Positions 21,769 to 33,934 are shown, counted from the first letter of the stretch. The stretch is DNA of 64,000 bases from Ophioceras dolichostomum (GCA_003049485.1 PYST01000218.1:1-64000); one strand, 5' to 3'. Program-made: numbers and translations. The notes: generated by a model not told the origin, from the sequence alone.

Positions 21769-24014
21769 ATGCCTTCGTCGTTAGCAGAGCTACCTGAGCT
21801 TGGTCGATCGTCGACTACTACAGCCACGAACCGGCCGTCCCGCTCGAACGGCGACCAGGAGACAAAGAAGCACGACGCCGACGAGCGCGACCGTCGGCGC
21901 CCAGACCAGGACGAGCAGTCGCCGTTAATCTCGCCCACCACGGACGGGTACGGGGAGGAAGCCGATGGCTTCATCGACAACCAAGAGGGGCTGGACGGCG
22001 GGGCCGGCCCGGCCGGCGGTGCCATCAGCGAGGTCGACTCGTTCCAGACGACCAAGAGCGTCTGGTACCTCATCCTGCTGACCATCAGCATCGGTGGCCT
22101 CCAGATCGCCTGGTCGGTCGAGCTGTCCAACGGCTCGCCGTACCTGCTGTCCCTGGGGCTGAGCAAATCGCTGATGGCGCTGGTCTGGATCGCCGGCCCG
22201 CTCTCGGGCACGCTGGTGCAGCCCTATGTCGGCATGCTGAGCGACAACTGCCGTATCTCGTGGGGGAAGCGGAAGCCTTTCATGCTTGGCGGCGCCGCTG
22301 CCACCATGGTCTCGCTGCTGTTCCTCGCGTGGACCAAGGAGATAGTCGGCGGCTTTCTAGGCCTCTTCGGCGCGTCTCTAGAGTCGCAGGGCGTCAAGGT
22401 CACCATCATCGTGGTTGCTGTGCTGTGGGTCTACATCCTGGACTTTGCCATCAACACGGGTAAGTATTGCATTTTCTTACGTCTCTTATGTCTCCTACGT
22501 CTCCTACTACATGTGCCATGGTGGCGGAATGGCGAGACGGAATGTTGGGAGTACTAGGCAGAACTGAGAATTCTCGTCATGGTATAAGATCATGATATAG
22601 GATGGTCCGGTCCGCTAATCCCTTTCCTTGTCTCACTCTTGCAGTCCAAGCTGCCATCCGCGCCTTTATCCTCGACTGCGCCCCCGCTCACCAGCAGGAG
22701 GCGGCCAATGCCATGGCCAGTAGGGTCATCGGTGTCGGCAACATCCTGGGGTACGTGGCCGGGTTCGTGAACCTGCCTCAGATAGCGGGATGGCTTGGGC
22801 ACACGCAGTTCCAGGACCTTTGCGCCATTGCTTGCATAGCCCTGGGCAGCACCGTGCTCGTGAGCTGCATCTTCGTCCCCGAGCGGGACCCGAGGCTCGA
22901 CGGCCCGCCGCCGACCGACCGGCCGGGACTCCTGTCGTTCTTCACCAAGATCTTCACCTCGATCCGTCGCCTCCCGCCGCAGACGAAGAAGGTCTGTGTG
23001 GTGCAGTTCTGTGCCTGGATCGGTTTCTTTCCCATGTTGTTCTACACCTCGTCGTACATCGGCGAGATCTACGTGGAGCCTTTCCTCGAGGAGAATCCAA
23101 ATATGACGCCTGAAGAGCTCGACGAGCTCTACGAGCGAGCTACCCGCGTCGGAACCTTCGCGCTGTTGATCTACTCCATCACCAGCCTGGTCACCAACGT
23201 GTTCTTGCCCTTCTTCATCGCGCCCTCCTATGACACGCCAGCGGCTGCTGGTGGGAAGCAGCCGCGGGCATCCAGCAGCAAGCCGTCGTGGCTCGACCGC
23301 CTGGTCATTCCCGGCTTCACCCTGCGCCGGGCCTGGATGTTCTCGCACATTCTGTTCACCGGCAGCATGTTCTGCACCGTCTTTGTGCGCACGGTTGAGG
23401 CCGCGACCGTCCTCATCGGGCTGGTCGGGATCACCTGGGCCCTGACGCTGTGGGCGCCGTGGGCCATCATCAGCGCCGAGATCGCACAGCGAGACGCCCT
23501 GATGCGCGCGCGGAGGCACCAGAGCCAGGCCTTGTCTCGGGGTCGCTCGTCGGATGAAGAGGATGACGACTCGTCCCCTGACCGAGGCAGCGAGGGCAGC
23601 GATGACCCCACCGCCAAGCAGGAGGATAAGGAAGCTGCGGACCAAGCAGGCGTCATCCTGGGCATCCACAACATGGCCATCGCCGCGCCGCAGATCATAG
23701 CCACGGTAGCCTCGAGCATCATCTTTAAAATCTTCCAGAAGCCGCGCGGCACGCCCGGGGACCACAGCATCGCCATCGTGCTAGCACTTGGCGGCGGCAC
23801 CGTGCTGGTCGCCGCGTGGTTCGTCTACACCCTTGAGGACGATGCCTCGCTCCCCGCCGATGCCCTGGCGGCCATTGAGGACGGCGACGGAGACGCCCGC
23901 CCGGGATCCAGCGGCTCCCACGTCCGTCGACAGAGCTACGAGTCCCTACCCCGCACAAGCCTGGAACGCGCCACTCTCGTGAGGAACAGCAGCTTTGGAG
24001 GCGCCGAGTACTGA
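21769..24014 (+). CDS. Sucrose/alpha-glucoside-type MFS transporter (GPH family, Sut1/SLC45-like)
   Basis: Two exons: 21769..22459 and 22645..24014, giving 686 residues. Donor GTAAGT, acceptor TTGCAG; phase 1 closes to INTVQAAIRAFILD. The first 95 residues are charged and disordered and include EQSPLI at 49-54. Twelve membrane segments follow, the first at about 98-118 (VWYLILLTISIGGLQIAWSV). The loop-2 signature SDNCRISWGKRKP at 158-170 and NGSPYLLSLGLSKS before it place the protein in the glycoside-pentoside-hexuronide/cation symporter group that includes plant sucrose carriers, animal SLC45 and fission-yeast Sut1. Likely activity is H+-coupled uptake or vacuolar transfer of a disaccharide; the substrate cannot be read from sequence. 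A large acidic cytosolic loop (SSDEEDDDSSPDRGSEGSDD) separates later segments, which is unusual for short bacterial relatives but common in fungi. Confidence 0.9.
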
Positions 24015-25544
24015 CCGAGGGTTTGTTGCTTCCCCCGGTCAGTCGGTCGCATGGTTGGTTGGTTGGTCGCCGTGGCCTTGGTCTTGACTTGCACCCCTGG
24101 TCTGCTGCTCTCATCCGCCCTCCCCTGTCTCCCCCGTCTCTCCCCGTCTCTCAGTCCCGTTGTATCGCACCCTCAATCGCCCAGACCCAAGTCTAGGCCA
24201 GTCTCCATATACCACCTCGCTCGCATCTGCCCTTGGATTTCTAATAATCTTGTTACATTTCCTGACATTTGGGGAGGGGTTCGGTCTTTTCCGCGTCTTC
24301 TAGAAGTCTGTGCTGAGGCAACTTTGGACTAAAACGTGTCTTTTTATGTAATCTTTTAAACACTCTTTGCCGCGTTCCTCTGGTTCTCTGTCTCTTCTAG
24401 GCCTCTCTCTATTGACCACACATACATTCTCTCTACATCTCCCACTGTCTCTGTGTGCCTGTCCAAATGTGACTACCCCCCTAGCTATCTTCGTATCAGG
24501 CGAAGTGTGTTTCACTCGTGCGCCCCGCAGTCAGATCTTCTATCTCGTTCAAGTCATATGAGGCTTTTTCCAGGCCTCCATTCGAGCCCAGCTGAAGTCC
24601 TCGGAGTTCGATAAAAACGTCCCTTAGTAGTATGTTGCCAATTGCTACCATATTCTGCTGTACATTCAACACCAGCGAACGCCAGCAGAATCCCGTGGCC
24701 CAACTCGCCGAGTGGCAATTTATCAGTTGACATCAAGGAAGCACTCGGCAATGCCTAACCGTACCGATGAATTAGCATCGGAATGATGGGGGCTTGGTGA
24801 CGCCTCGAACCAGGGCAAAGTCTCATAGAAAATGTCTCGATCAACATTTCTCCTTTGATCTCAATATCCATAAGAGGGGCGTGAGCCGCCCGAGGATAGT
24901 CTGCCGTGCTTGCTGTCGTACCGGCTAAATATCCCCCCAGGTCCCTTCGGTAGGAGGCGCAACTCGAGCAGTGGATCTAGCGGAGAAGCGGAGGCTGGGG
25001 TCCGCGATTGCACACGGCTGACTTCTGTTTCGAGGCTTTATGAGAGCGCTGCGGGAACATCGTCTCTCCATCCAGAAGGGCAGGCTCTCCATTTCAGGGT
25101 CTCGGGGCTTGCCTAGCTTGCCTAGCCTGCCACACATGAGTGAGGGGCCGGGCCGTTCTGCCACAAGTTTGTGGAGTAGGTTTATATACCACCTGCGAGG
25201 GATTTGAAGTTTGACCGTCCGTCACCTGCCGTTGAGCAACTCTCCTCCAATCTCGTCGCGTACCTTGGGCGCAGATGGCCTGCGTGCCAGGGCCAGGTAC
25301 CAGGTGCATACATACGTCGATATATGGTGCCGTGTCCTCTGACAGTGAAAGTGATAATAAGAAGCCGAGGCACTCCATAAGTCGTACCCTTGATAGGTCC
25401 CTGCCTGAGATATATATCAAAGCCGTCGATTCCACTCGCCTGTTCCCCACCCGATCAGACTCTCAGACTCGTGTTCCGAGGGACGAAAGAGCAGTACTTT
25501 GAACCTATCTTGTCTCTATTTACCTACATACCTGGGTACTGACC
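24015..25544. other. Intergenic DNA before the PL20 gene
   Basis: This holds the 3' flank of the sugar transporter and the promoter of the PL20 lyase. Pyrimidine-rich near 24110-24170 and 24380-24480. No gene is supported. Confidence 0.55.
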
Positions 25545-26877
25545 ATGTGGTTTATTGTCGGCCTCGGCATTATGTCGTCCCTGACTGGGCCAAGTGGTCT
25601 CGTCAGGGGCGCGGTGATCTGGGATGGTCGGTTCAACGATCTCACGTCAGCCCAGGACCTGAACAAGTGGTCCTGGAGCAACCAGGTCGGGCCGTACCAG
25701 AACTACATCCACGGGTCCTCCTCGATCGAGCGGTACATTGCGCTGTCGCCGGACTACAAAAACCCGAACGACACGGGCAGCTCGCGGGGCGCCAAGTTCA
25801 CGCTGGACAGCACCGCTTTCTGGAACGGCCAGAACATGCGGCGCACTGAGCTGATTCCCCAGACCAAGGCCGCCATCGCCAGCGGCAAGGTGTTCTACCA
25901 CTTCAGCATGATGCGGTCGGATAAGAACCCTCCCAGCCCCAACCGAGAACACGTAGGTCTCCCAAGCCTCTGCCCAATCCATGCCCCAGGATCCCCATGA
26001 TGTTTTAGAGAGGGACATTTTACCTATTACCAGCTCTGACCAAGTATTCTATGACAGCAAATCAACTTCTTCGAAAGCGTGAGAGAAACCCGTTGCCCAG
26101 GGAGAAACTCCCTGGAGTCCTTGCCCAGGTCCCACATAGCGAAGTAGGTCATACATAGTCAACAAAGAAGCTGACATCCAGATGGACACGGACGGACTCG
26201 GGCTCGACCGGACTGCGCTGGTCTGCAGCACTTTACCGAGATGAAATACGGCTGGATATCAGGCGAACAGGGTACGAGCAACACCAACCTACAATGGATG
26301 GTGAGCCAAAAGAGCCTCTGGAAGACAGAGTGGAAGCCTTCAATTTGGCATAACTGTGCCTACGAGATTGTAAGCCAGCGCCCGCCTCCTTCTATGCTAC
26401 TGCCCTAATCCTCACCCTCCTGGCCCCCTGGTTTCCTGGTTTCCTTGAAACCGTATGGCACATCGCGAATGGCGGGACATGCTCTGACAAGCGTCTTTCT
26501 CTCTGCCCACCACTTGCGCCTATACAGGACTTTGGAGCCCGAACGGTTGGGTTCTGGCACTCCGAGGGCAGCGATCCCCTGAAGCAAGTTGCAGCACCAG
26601 GTGAGAAGGTTCCTTTCATTTGTTTCACCACTTTGAAAAAAAATAAAATAAAATCAGTCCTTCGCCTTCCCGTGCGTATCGCAGGAATGCAAACGGCCAA
26701 CACATATCTATATGTATCCCAGTGAGCGCCTCAACTTCCAGCAACGGAGCCGACTGGCACCTCGGCGTGCTTGAACTACCCCGGTCCGGCTACAGCGACG
26801 CCAACGAGGATTTCTACTTCTCAGGCGTGTACATCGAGACGGGGCCTATCACCACCGCCATATCTGGTCCCAGTTAG
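25545..26877 (+). CDS. Secreted glucuronan lyase, polysaccharide lyase family 20
   Basis: Five exons: 25545..25952, 26058..26078, 26229..26369, 26528..26600 and 26723..26877, giving 265 residues. The second exon is only 21 bases (QINFFES); phases close and the spliced protein is continuous with the family. A signal peptide covers about residues 1-22. Family features: AVIWDGRFNDLTSAQDLNKW near the start, SWSNQVGPYQNYIHGSSS, RRTELIPQTKAAI, then NREHQINFFESHFTEMKYGW across two junctions, FWHSEGSDPLKQVAAPVSA, and GADWHLGVLELPRSGYSDAN near the end. PL20 enzymes have a beta-jelly-roll fold and cleave beta-1,4-glucuronan by beta-elimination; the type enzyme is from Trichoderma reesei. It probably acts outside the cell on glucuronan-type polymers in plant litter or fungal/algal matrices. 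No other carbohydrate-active gene is next to it. Confidence 0.93.
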
Positions 26878-27509
26878 TCTCCCTTAGGTCGAGTCATTTA
26901 TCAACCGTGTCTTCTTGCCCCATCCAGCTCAACAGATGACACCTTTTGTTCGCATGGCTGACGCCGGGGTCGATTTCCCTGTGGTAGAATGAGCTGGGCC
27001 AGTAGAATGAGCTGGGCCGGTAGGAGAATTTGGAGACACACATCAAGGCGGGTGCGAAGATGGAAGCAATGTCAGGTGAGTACCTACCCAGGTGTGTGCC
27101 TGGGTTGGTAGGTATGCATGGACAACATATGAATCTAGCTATCACTCTTTAGGAGAACATGGATTAGCTAGGTATTTGTCCTCCCTACCTCGTAAGTTTG
27201 CGATAAATTGTTTAAGACCGCCATTTTCCCGCGTTCTTTTACCCCTGTGCCGCCAAACCCGACGACCTAAGTAAGCCCTACCGACATACTCCTCTCGTGT
27301 CTGGGCCCGCTAGCCGTCAAATGTGCATTGCTAATACAGCGTCCCTATAACTTGGTGCCATGTCTACCATATTTTCCATATCTTCCATGTCTTCTATGTC
27401 TTCTACGTCTTCTATGTCCTCTTCCTCTGCCCCCCTATCGCGGATGTCATCCCAAGTCCAAGGGACACGGTCCACAGGCATCCACCATCAGGTATAGGCA
27501 TATATACCG
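26878..27509. other. Convergent intergenic region with short repeats
   Basis: It contains an 18-base tandem pair at 26983-27018 and a TCTTCYATG-type 9-base repeat at about 27365-27425. No gene is supported. Confidence 0.55.
26983..27018. repeat. 18-base tandem duplication
   Basis: Two adjacent copies of RGTAGAATGAGCTGGGCC differ only at the first base. It looks like a recent slippage duplication just downstream of the PL20 gene. Confidence 0.8.
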
Positions 27510-27962
27510 TCAAGCATGGAAGTAGCTCCTTATCGGGACCACCTCCGTTTCATATCCGACTGGCGTGGCCGTGGAAGTGGACGTGATAGAGGCCGAATTG
27601 CTGAGAAGGAGGCATGCGCCGATGCTGGTGGCAACCTCTCCAGGCACAGGGCCTCCTTGAATGGGATCCCAAGCCGTCACGCCGGCCCAGTATAGGCACA
27701 TCTCCGTGCCGTTGACGCAATACTTCAAGTCGCAATGGATGCTGATGTGCGCAGTGGTGGTCGTCTGGCGCAGTACCGTGGAAGCCGTTGCGGCTGCCGT
27801 CGTCGGAGGCGCGGACGTCACGGTGGAGATGGACGTGGACTTCGGCCACCGAGCCGCGTACTGTCCGCCGAGGACATGGCCATTCGCGAAGCCGAGCATC
27901 GCAGCCGGGCCTACACAGATGGCGATGATGAGGGCGGGGGTGACTTTAGTGGTTCTAGCCAT
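27510..27962 (-). CDS. Small secreted or membrane-anchored cysteine protein, unknown function
   Basis: Single exon, 150 residues from the ATG at 27962 (MARTTKVTPALIIAICVGPA). The frame is open further upstream, but this Met sits directly before a hydrophobic segment at residues 8-28 that can serve as signal peptide or anchor. After a Thr/Ser/Ala-rich stretch (42-72), likely O-glycosylated, lies a compact region with cysteines at 77, 82 and 89 and a fourth at 117 (HCDLKYCVNGTEMCLYWAGV, then GGPVPGEVATSIGAC). The tail is again Ser/Thr-rich. The even number of mature cysteines suggests two disulfides. I know no characterised family; similar small proteins occur in Pezizomycotina, some called effector-like. 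That label is inference. It converges with the PL20 lyase. Confidence 0.65.
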   Translation of the reverse strand: MARTTKVTPALIIAICVGPAAMLGFANGHVLGGQYAARWPKSTSISTVTSAPPTTAAATASTVLRQTTTTAHISIHCDLKYCVNGTEMCLYWAGVTAWDPIQGGPVPGEVATSIGACLLLSNSASITSTSTATPVGYETEVVPIRSYFHA

Positions 27963-29765
27963 GACCTCCAGAGCTCTCAGGGGCAATGAAACTGGGTGGT
28001 GACGAGGTAGTGAAGAGAGCGAACGTGGACACCTTGTGTACATAAGACGGCCGAAAGTTGTCTCGGACTGAGGCACACAGAAAAGTCGGATCATGCATGG
28101 GAATTATGCACAGGAATCACGCATGGGGCATTCGATGATGCCCAGAGCAGATGTAGTTCAAGCAGGTTGTGGTATATATAAATGCCTGCTTACCTACGAA
28201 GGCACCAACCTACGTGCCTGGGCACCTTCTTACTTACGGTTCCTGGGGAGGTATCGGATAGATATGGATGGGGTATAGGTTGGTACCTTCGTATTTTTTT
28301 TTTTTCAAATCAAGGGGGCTGGATATCTGAGGACCGAAATGCCGTGACCCGGCATGCCCTCTAGTCCTACCGGAGCGTTGTTCCCCCGTCCCTCTGTCCC
28401 TCACTGTCCTTCCGTCCTCCCGTGCTTTGATGACCGTCTGGAGCTGTGCCGGCGAGTGACCGTCACACGACTCCCTCCGCTTCCTTCCGGGCCCGTCTTG
28501 GGCTCAGCTCAGCTCATCACTTGCTCTAAATGACAGGCAGGCTCGGAACTGTGCCACGATTGAGGTGAAACCCTGAAAAGGCCTCCCAAGAATGCACGGG
28601 CAGCACAACGAACGGTATGGACACACATCTCGTTAGAAGCCTACGATTCGGCATCTAGGGTGATGATCGAGAACGCTCTCTTGACAGAGCTTTCGTTGCG
28701 GCTTATTCCACAGCATATCTCTTCGTTCCCTATTGTCTGCTCGCCTACTAAGGTACCTAGGTATTTATCTGAGCTGCCTCACTTCAGACCCCGCCTTGCC
28801 ATACCGACCAAATCAGTGTTTCTTTCCCCAGTTCAGGTGCCGTAGCACTGGTCGGCATGACGCTCTCTAGGTGCTGTTGTCGCAATGTACAAAAACGTAA
28901 CAAAATGACGAGAAACACGCCCTCAACAGTTTAACGAGGCCCGGTGGTATAAGAGGAAGAGACGGACCGGAGGTAAATGATAATGGAAATGAGAAGGGAT
29001 AAAAATATGACAGCAGGCCCAAACCCGACGAGATGGAATCTTAAAAAAGATGAAGGAGGCGGCGAGCCTCTGTAGGGTAGGAAAAAAAGAGAAAATTGAA
29101 AGAGAAAGGGAAGGAAAAGGTAACAGGAGAATAACGAAGGAAAACCAAAGTAACCCCTCTACAACCCCCAAAAAGGAAAAAAAAAAAAAAAATTAACTTG
29201 AGGTTGACGTATCCGCAAAGGCCATGGTTTATGCGGCAGTCATGTAGCAATGCTGGGCAAAACGCTGCAATTACCATGTTGTATTCCGGGATGGCCGGCC
29301 GTGTGTCCCTCCCCAACTATCCCTGTCCCGCCCGTTTACCCAGGCGACTTGGATCAGTCCACGAAACCCAAATCAAGAGCCGAAGGACACACAAGAAGAA
29401 AGAGCGGGCGGCCCGGCAAGGAAATGAAGTAGCAAGCAAAAGCCGAAGAGGTGCAGACGAAGCAACTGCATGGTATCTAATCATCATCCAGCATCGTCAT
29501 GTGGTTATATAGGACGCACGTCCGAACAAACTCTCGGGCGACTGGAGACACCTGAGCACCTAGGCAGGCGGTAGGCCTCTAAAGGAAGGTGTTTACCAGG
29601 CATATGTAGATAGGTAGGTGTGTGGGTAGTTGTGGGTAGGTAGGTAGGCGAAGTGCAGGCGGGCGTAGGTCAGACCCAAGGCCTGCTGATTTAGGGGGTA
29701 TGAGTACGCTGCTGAGGAGGAGCTGTCTCGTTGGCGTGATGAGGCTTCCTCGGCACTGAAACCGT
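27963..29765. other. Intergenic DNA upstream of small secreted gene and 3' of TEA4
   Basis: It contains a T-run near 28295, an A-run near 29178-29192, a purine-rich tract at 29080-29140 and TAGGTA repeats at about 29605-29645. No coding signal. Confidence 0.55.
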
Positions 29766-31816
29766 TCACACCGTGCCTCTGAGCCTCTGCTTTCGAGCAA
29801 GCCAGTCACCGAGCATGTTGTCGAGTTGCTGCAAGTCACATGTTAGCGTATTCATTAACTGTATTTGGCTGTATAAGGGAGGAAGCGGAAGGACACGTCT
29901 GGCAACGGAGGGAAGCAAAGTACAGTCTGCTTCCCTCAAGGACACCGCCACAGCTCCATGGGTAGGTCGAGGTAGGTACAGGTAGGTATGTAGGTATGTA
30001 GGTAGTCAGATCCTAAGATAGCTGAACTGAGGGCGGAACGTACCGTAGTGATCTCGGCGAGCCTAGCATTCTGTTCCTTGAACAGAGTGCCCGCGACAGG
30101 GTGCTCTGGCCCAGCTGGCGCGACATCTGTGTTGTCATACACAACAACCAACATGTCACGAATGTCAGACCCAGAGTCGAAAAACGCACGTAAGCTGGTG
30201 TCGTTCCACGCAGAGCTCGTCGTGGTCGACGTCGAAGTGGTAACTGAGTCCTCCTTGCGGTGCCTGGCACCAGTCCCCTCCTCGCCGTCGAGCAGTTCGG
30301 GAGATGGGGACGAGATTGGCGAGGAATGGTCTTCTTGGCTCGAGGTGTCGCCCACAAGCGCAGGCGGGTTGCTCGAGTTGAAAGGCGACACCTGTACTGG
30401 CGACTCCGACAAGCGCTCCCGCTCCGGTTCCCGCTCCCGCGGCGGGCCATCTGCCCGCGTCTCCGAGGTGGCTGGCGCCCCCCGATCCTGGGCTTGGCTC
30501 TGAGGGCCACCGGGCGAGTTGTCGGGATATGATCCCTGTTGAGCGGGGCGGTTCTGCGACTGGTGCTGTGATTGCTGCTGCTGTTGCTGTTGCTGTGGAG
30601 CGACAGTACGTGACTGGGACTGGGACTGTGACTGCAACTGCGGTTGCGACGCCGCCATTTCGACGTCTCCAACAATCTCGAAATCGTCTCTGGTCTTCGT
30701 TGCGTTGGACGGCCGCGCATCGCCGCCGTTCTGCATTCGCGAGGGCGTCGTAGAGGGCTTATTACTGCTGCCACTGTTAGGCGCCGCCGACCTATCGTCT
30801 TTCTGGGAGATAGTAGCTCTGCCATCTTCGCCCGGTTGCACCGCGCCCCTGTCACCTGATCTCGGAGACGCATCACGAGCGTCTTGTGCGTCCGCGTCGA
30901 CAACGATACGCATAGTTGCCGGCGGCACATTGGCGACGGTGTTGAGTCTCGGCTCCGAGAATAATGGAGAGACTTCGGCAACAGGGTCTCTTTGCAGAAT
31001 GCTGCCCTTACGGGTTGGCGACGGCTCCGTCCGTGGCTGCTTCTGCAGCTTGCTTGGTTGTCGCTGAGGGGTAGTGGTTGCTGGGGAGGCAGTGGCCTTT
31101 TCTGGAGACGGCTGTCCTTCATCTGTCCCCTCGTCTGCATCCCTATCCAGACCCAGGCCCAGTCCAAGACCCGGCCCACCTTGACCCTGGCCGTCAGTGC
31201 CCATGTCCATTGACCGCTTGCCGAACGAGTCGTCGTCTTCATCCGTCGGCTTCTTCTTCCCGCCTCGGGAAAAGAAGTTCCGAATCGCGCTAGGCTTCTT
31301 GTCCTTCTCCTTCTTGTCTTTCTTTCGTTTGTCATCCTTCCCGCCGCCGAGCAGCGGGCTATCCTTGTCGAGTTTGTCGAGACTAGGCCGCTGCTTCAGT
31401 TCCTTGGACGAATCCGTCGACGCCCGAGGCGCGCCGTCATCCCGCAGGAGGTTAGGAGTCAATGTGATCTTCTTAGTCTCGACAGTATCATCCTTGAAGA
31501 ACGAATCTCTAACAGTTCCGTCTTTGGTCCTCGTGGGTCCCGGCGTTTCCGACTTCGATGCCTCGAATATCTCCTCGCTTGTCCGGTTGTCCGTTTTGGC
31601 ACCCGCGCCGATGCCATTGGCTTCTTCTTTCGACGGCTCTGTTGTCTTAACATCCTTTTGCGACCTTGTTTTGAGGGGTTGGACTCTGGCGGTCTCGTCT
31701 TCGATGTCTTGTCGGGAACCCGGCCGTTGCTTCTGATCCGGCTTATCGGACTCTTCTTCCTGCTCTTGGTCTTGCGCTTGCTGCTGCTGCTGCTGCTGCT
31801 GTTGTTGTTGTTGCTG

Positions 31817-31861
<45 letters not shown>

Positions 31862-33934
31862 TTGTTGTTGCTGCTGCTGTTGCCCGTAATAGTCTAGTTC
31901 CGCATCTTCTTCTTCCTCGCTCGAATAGTCGACGCCAGTGTAGTCGACGTAGGTGGGCGCGGCAAAAGTGACCGTCTTCGCTTTCCTCCTTCGCATCGCT
32001 GATTTCAGTGGGTTCTTGGACTTTTCGGCCTGGTCCTGAAGCATGGTAGCTGACAGCTGCTGGGGTTTAGTCCATGGCCAACAAAGAAACGCCAATGGCG
32101 AGACGGAGCTGTGGTTAAAAACTCACATCGATATTCCTGTGCTTGTTGAGCCGTGCCAGCCTCTCGGTGGGCGTTTCGATGTGCTCGGCGGGGAGGTACC
32201 CTGGGCAGCCAGTGTCGTCAGTTGTATTCCATTACAGGACACTGCAGTCAACCCTACAACATACCAATACTGCTGTCCTTCACTACCCGGACTAGCCACC
32301 AGTAGCTGTTACTGTCGTCGAGCAGCACCATTGTGTCGCCCTTGGTCGCATTAGCTTGCCCCTCGACGGTAGCAACGAAGGTGTGGAGGGCGTAAACAAA
32401 TTCGAAGTCGATATCCTCTGCGTTTTGTAAGCACTCAAAATCCCATCCAGAGTCAATAAAGTCGGGGTCAGTGGCAGAAAAAGAGAGACCATCGTCGTCA
32501 AAATCGTCATCATCGTCATCAGAAGCCTCATATGGGATCAGCAACTCGTCGTCCTCCTCGAGGTCGGCGGGTGCATCGTCCATCACTGCGTTGGCGCGAT
32601 CAGCGCTCGAATGTCCGCCAAAGCGAGAAAGGTCAGTTCGCCGCATGCAGTGGCCATCGTCTCTGGCCGTGACAGATTCATCTGTGCAGTCCATTCCCAT
32701 GTTTGATTCACATTCTTGACTGCCATCCCCCTCTTTCAGCTTCCTACACTCCACGACATCCTGGACTCTGAGTGGCGCGGGGCAGGCGGCGAGGTGAGGA
32801 GGTGGTTGAAGTACTTGTTCCTGCTGGTTAGAGTCGCCGAAGCGACGAAGGTCAAGATGATCTTGGCAATGTTCCTGGTGATGCTCCTGGTATTGATGGC
32901 AGTGACGACGATGACGATGATGACGGCTGCTGTCTTGGTTTGGCATAAGATGGACCTGAACCTGGACCTGGACCCGAGGCCAGTTTTTAGGGGAGTCAAG
33001 GGAGAGAGAAGACGCCTTTGCCTCACAGAGGGCGGTTGGGGTCGTTGGGAGTGTTGGTACCGCTAGGACCGCTAAGACCGCCGTAGTCGGGGCACTACCC
33101 GGTGGCGATAGCGGAGGAGAGCAAGAATTGAGAGACGCCGGCGGAAAGGTGCACCCACCATCTTCGATTGAGGGCGAAGACGAGATTTTGTCCATCATGT
33201 CGTCGTCCATGCCGTCGTCTTCGGCGTCGTCGTCGCCTTCGACGTCCAAGTCCTCCTCCGAGAGGTCGTGGCCGGAGAGGCCGCCGTTCTGCGCGATTGC
33301 CAACGCATCCTGTTGCTGCATTTTGCCCCGGCTGCTGGGCGCCGTGGGGCCCTGGCCTTGCGACTGGGCTTCGATCGAGGCAGACACTCCAGCCACCAGG
33401 TCCTCCGCGTACTGCTGAAGATCGTCAATCTCGCCTGCAGCGTTCCAAGACACGCGAGGGCTCCGGAGATTCTCCTCGGCTGTCTCTGCTGCGACCTCGC
33501 GAAGCGTCCCGGCTTGGTGAGGGCCGAGGGAAGCGTTGTGGTGCTGCTTGTCTTGAGCTTTGGCGTGGCGCGAATGGTCTTGGGCGGATGGCGCTTCTCG
33601 ATCTTGGAGATCGATCGAGTCTGCGAGGGGGGTTCGTTGGAGGCCGAGGGGTGACAACAGTCAGTAACAACGAAAGGTGAGGGCTAGGGGGGACAAGAGA
33701 AGTCACACAGTGCATCAAATAGCAAAGAGACTCCCAGTCTGTTTAATCACAGCCGGCATAACAATGGCGGGCCAGAGCAAGCCACAGGCGCCAGAGGAGA
33801 CCCAAGAGGGGAGCCCCCGAAAGCAAAAACTGACGAAGAGGCGTTCCCTGCCGCCGCCTCATGCCGCATCAGAGTTCGACGGGGGAAGGAGAATGGACCG
33901 GCTCACCTGCGCGGATAATCTCAGGACGAGTCAT
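29766..33934 (-). CDS. tea4: Cell-polarity SH3 protein Tea4/Bud14
   Basis: Five exons: 33934..33907, 33620..32265, 32200..32127, 32056..30044 and 29828..29766, giving 1177 residues. The 28-base first exon encodes MTRPEIIRA and half an Asp codon, continuing DSIDLQD. An SH3 domain lies at about 417-475 (FEFVYALHTFVATVEGQANA to WWLVRVVKDSSIGYLPAEHI), interrupted by the phase-1 intron at codon 462; LARLNKHRNID precedes the next junction. KTVTF at 513-517 fits the RVxF docking motif for protein phosphatase 1. A run of 35 Gln occupies 545-579, then a long disordered charged tail. A short last exon encodes QLDNMLGDWLARKQRLRGTV. Tea4 and Bud14 link microtubule-delivered polarity marks and PP1 to formin-driven actin assembly at cell tips. 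Identification rests on the SH3 block and its flanks. Confidence 0.93.
31778..31882 (-). repeat. Glutamine codon run (35 Gln) in TEA4
   Basis: An uninterrupted stretch of 35 CAG/CAA codons, mixed rather than pure, right after an acidic patch and YYG. It is expected to be length-polymorphic between strains. Confidence 0.95.

Noticed and set aside
22590..23765. 391-residue minus-strand frame opposite the sugar transporter
   Set aside because: Shadow frame of a GC-rich membrane-protein exon; no domain and no membrane or catalytic pattern of its own.
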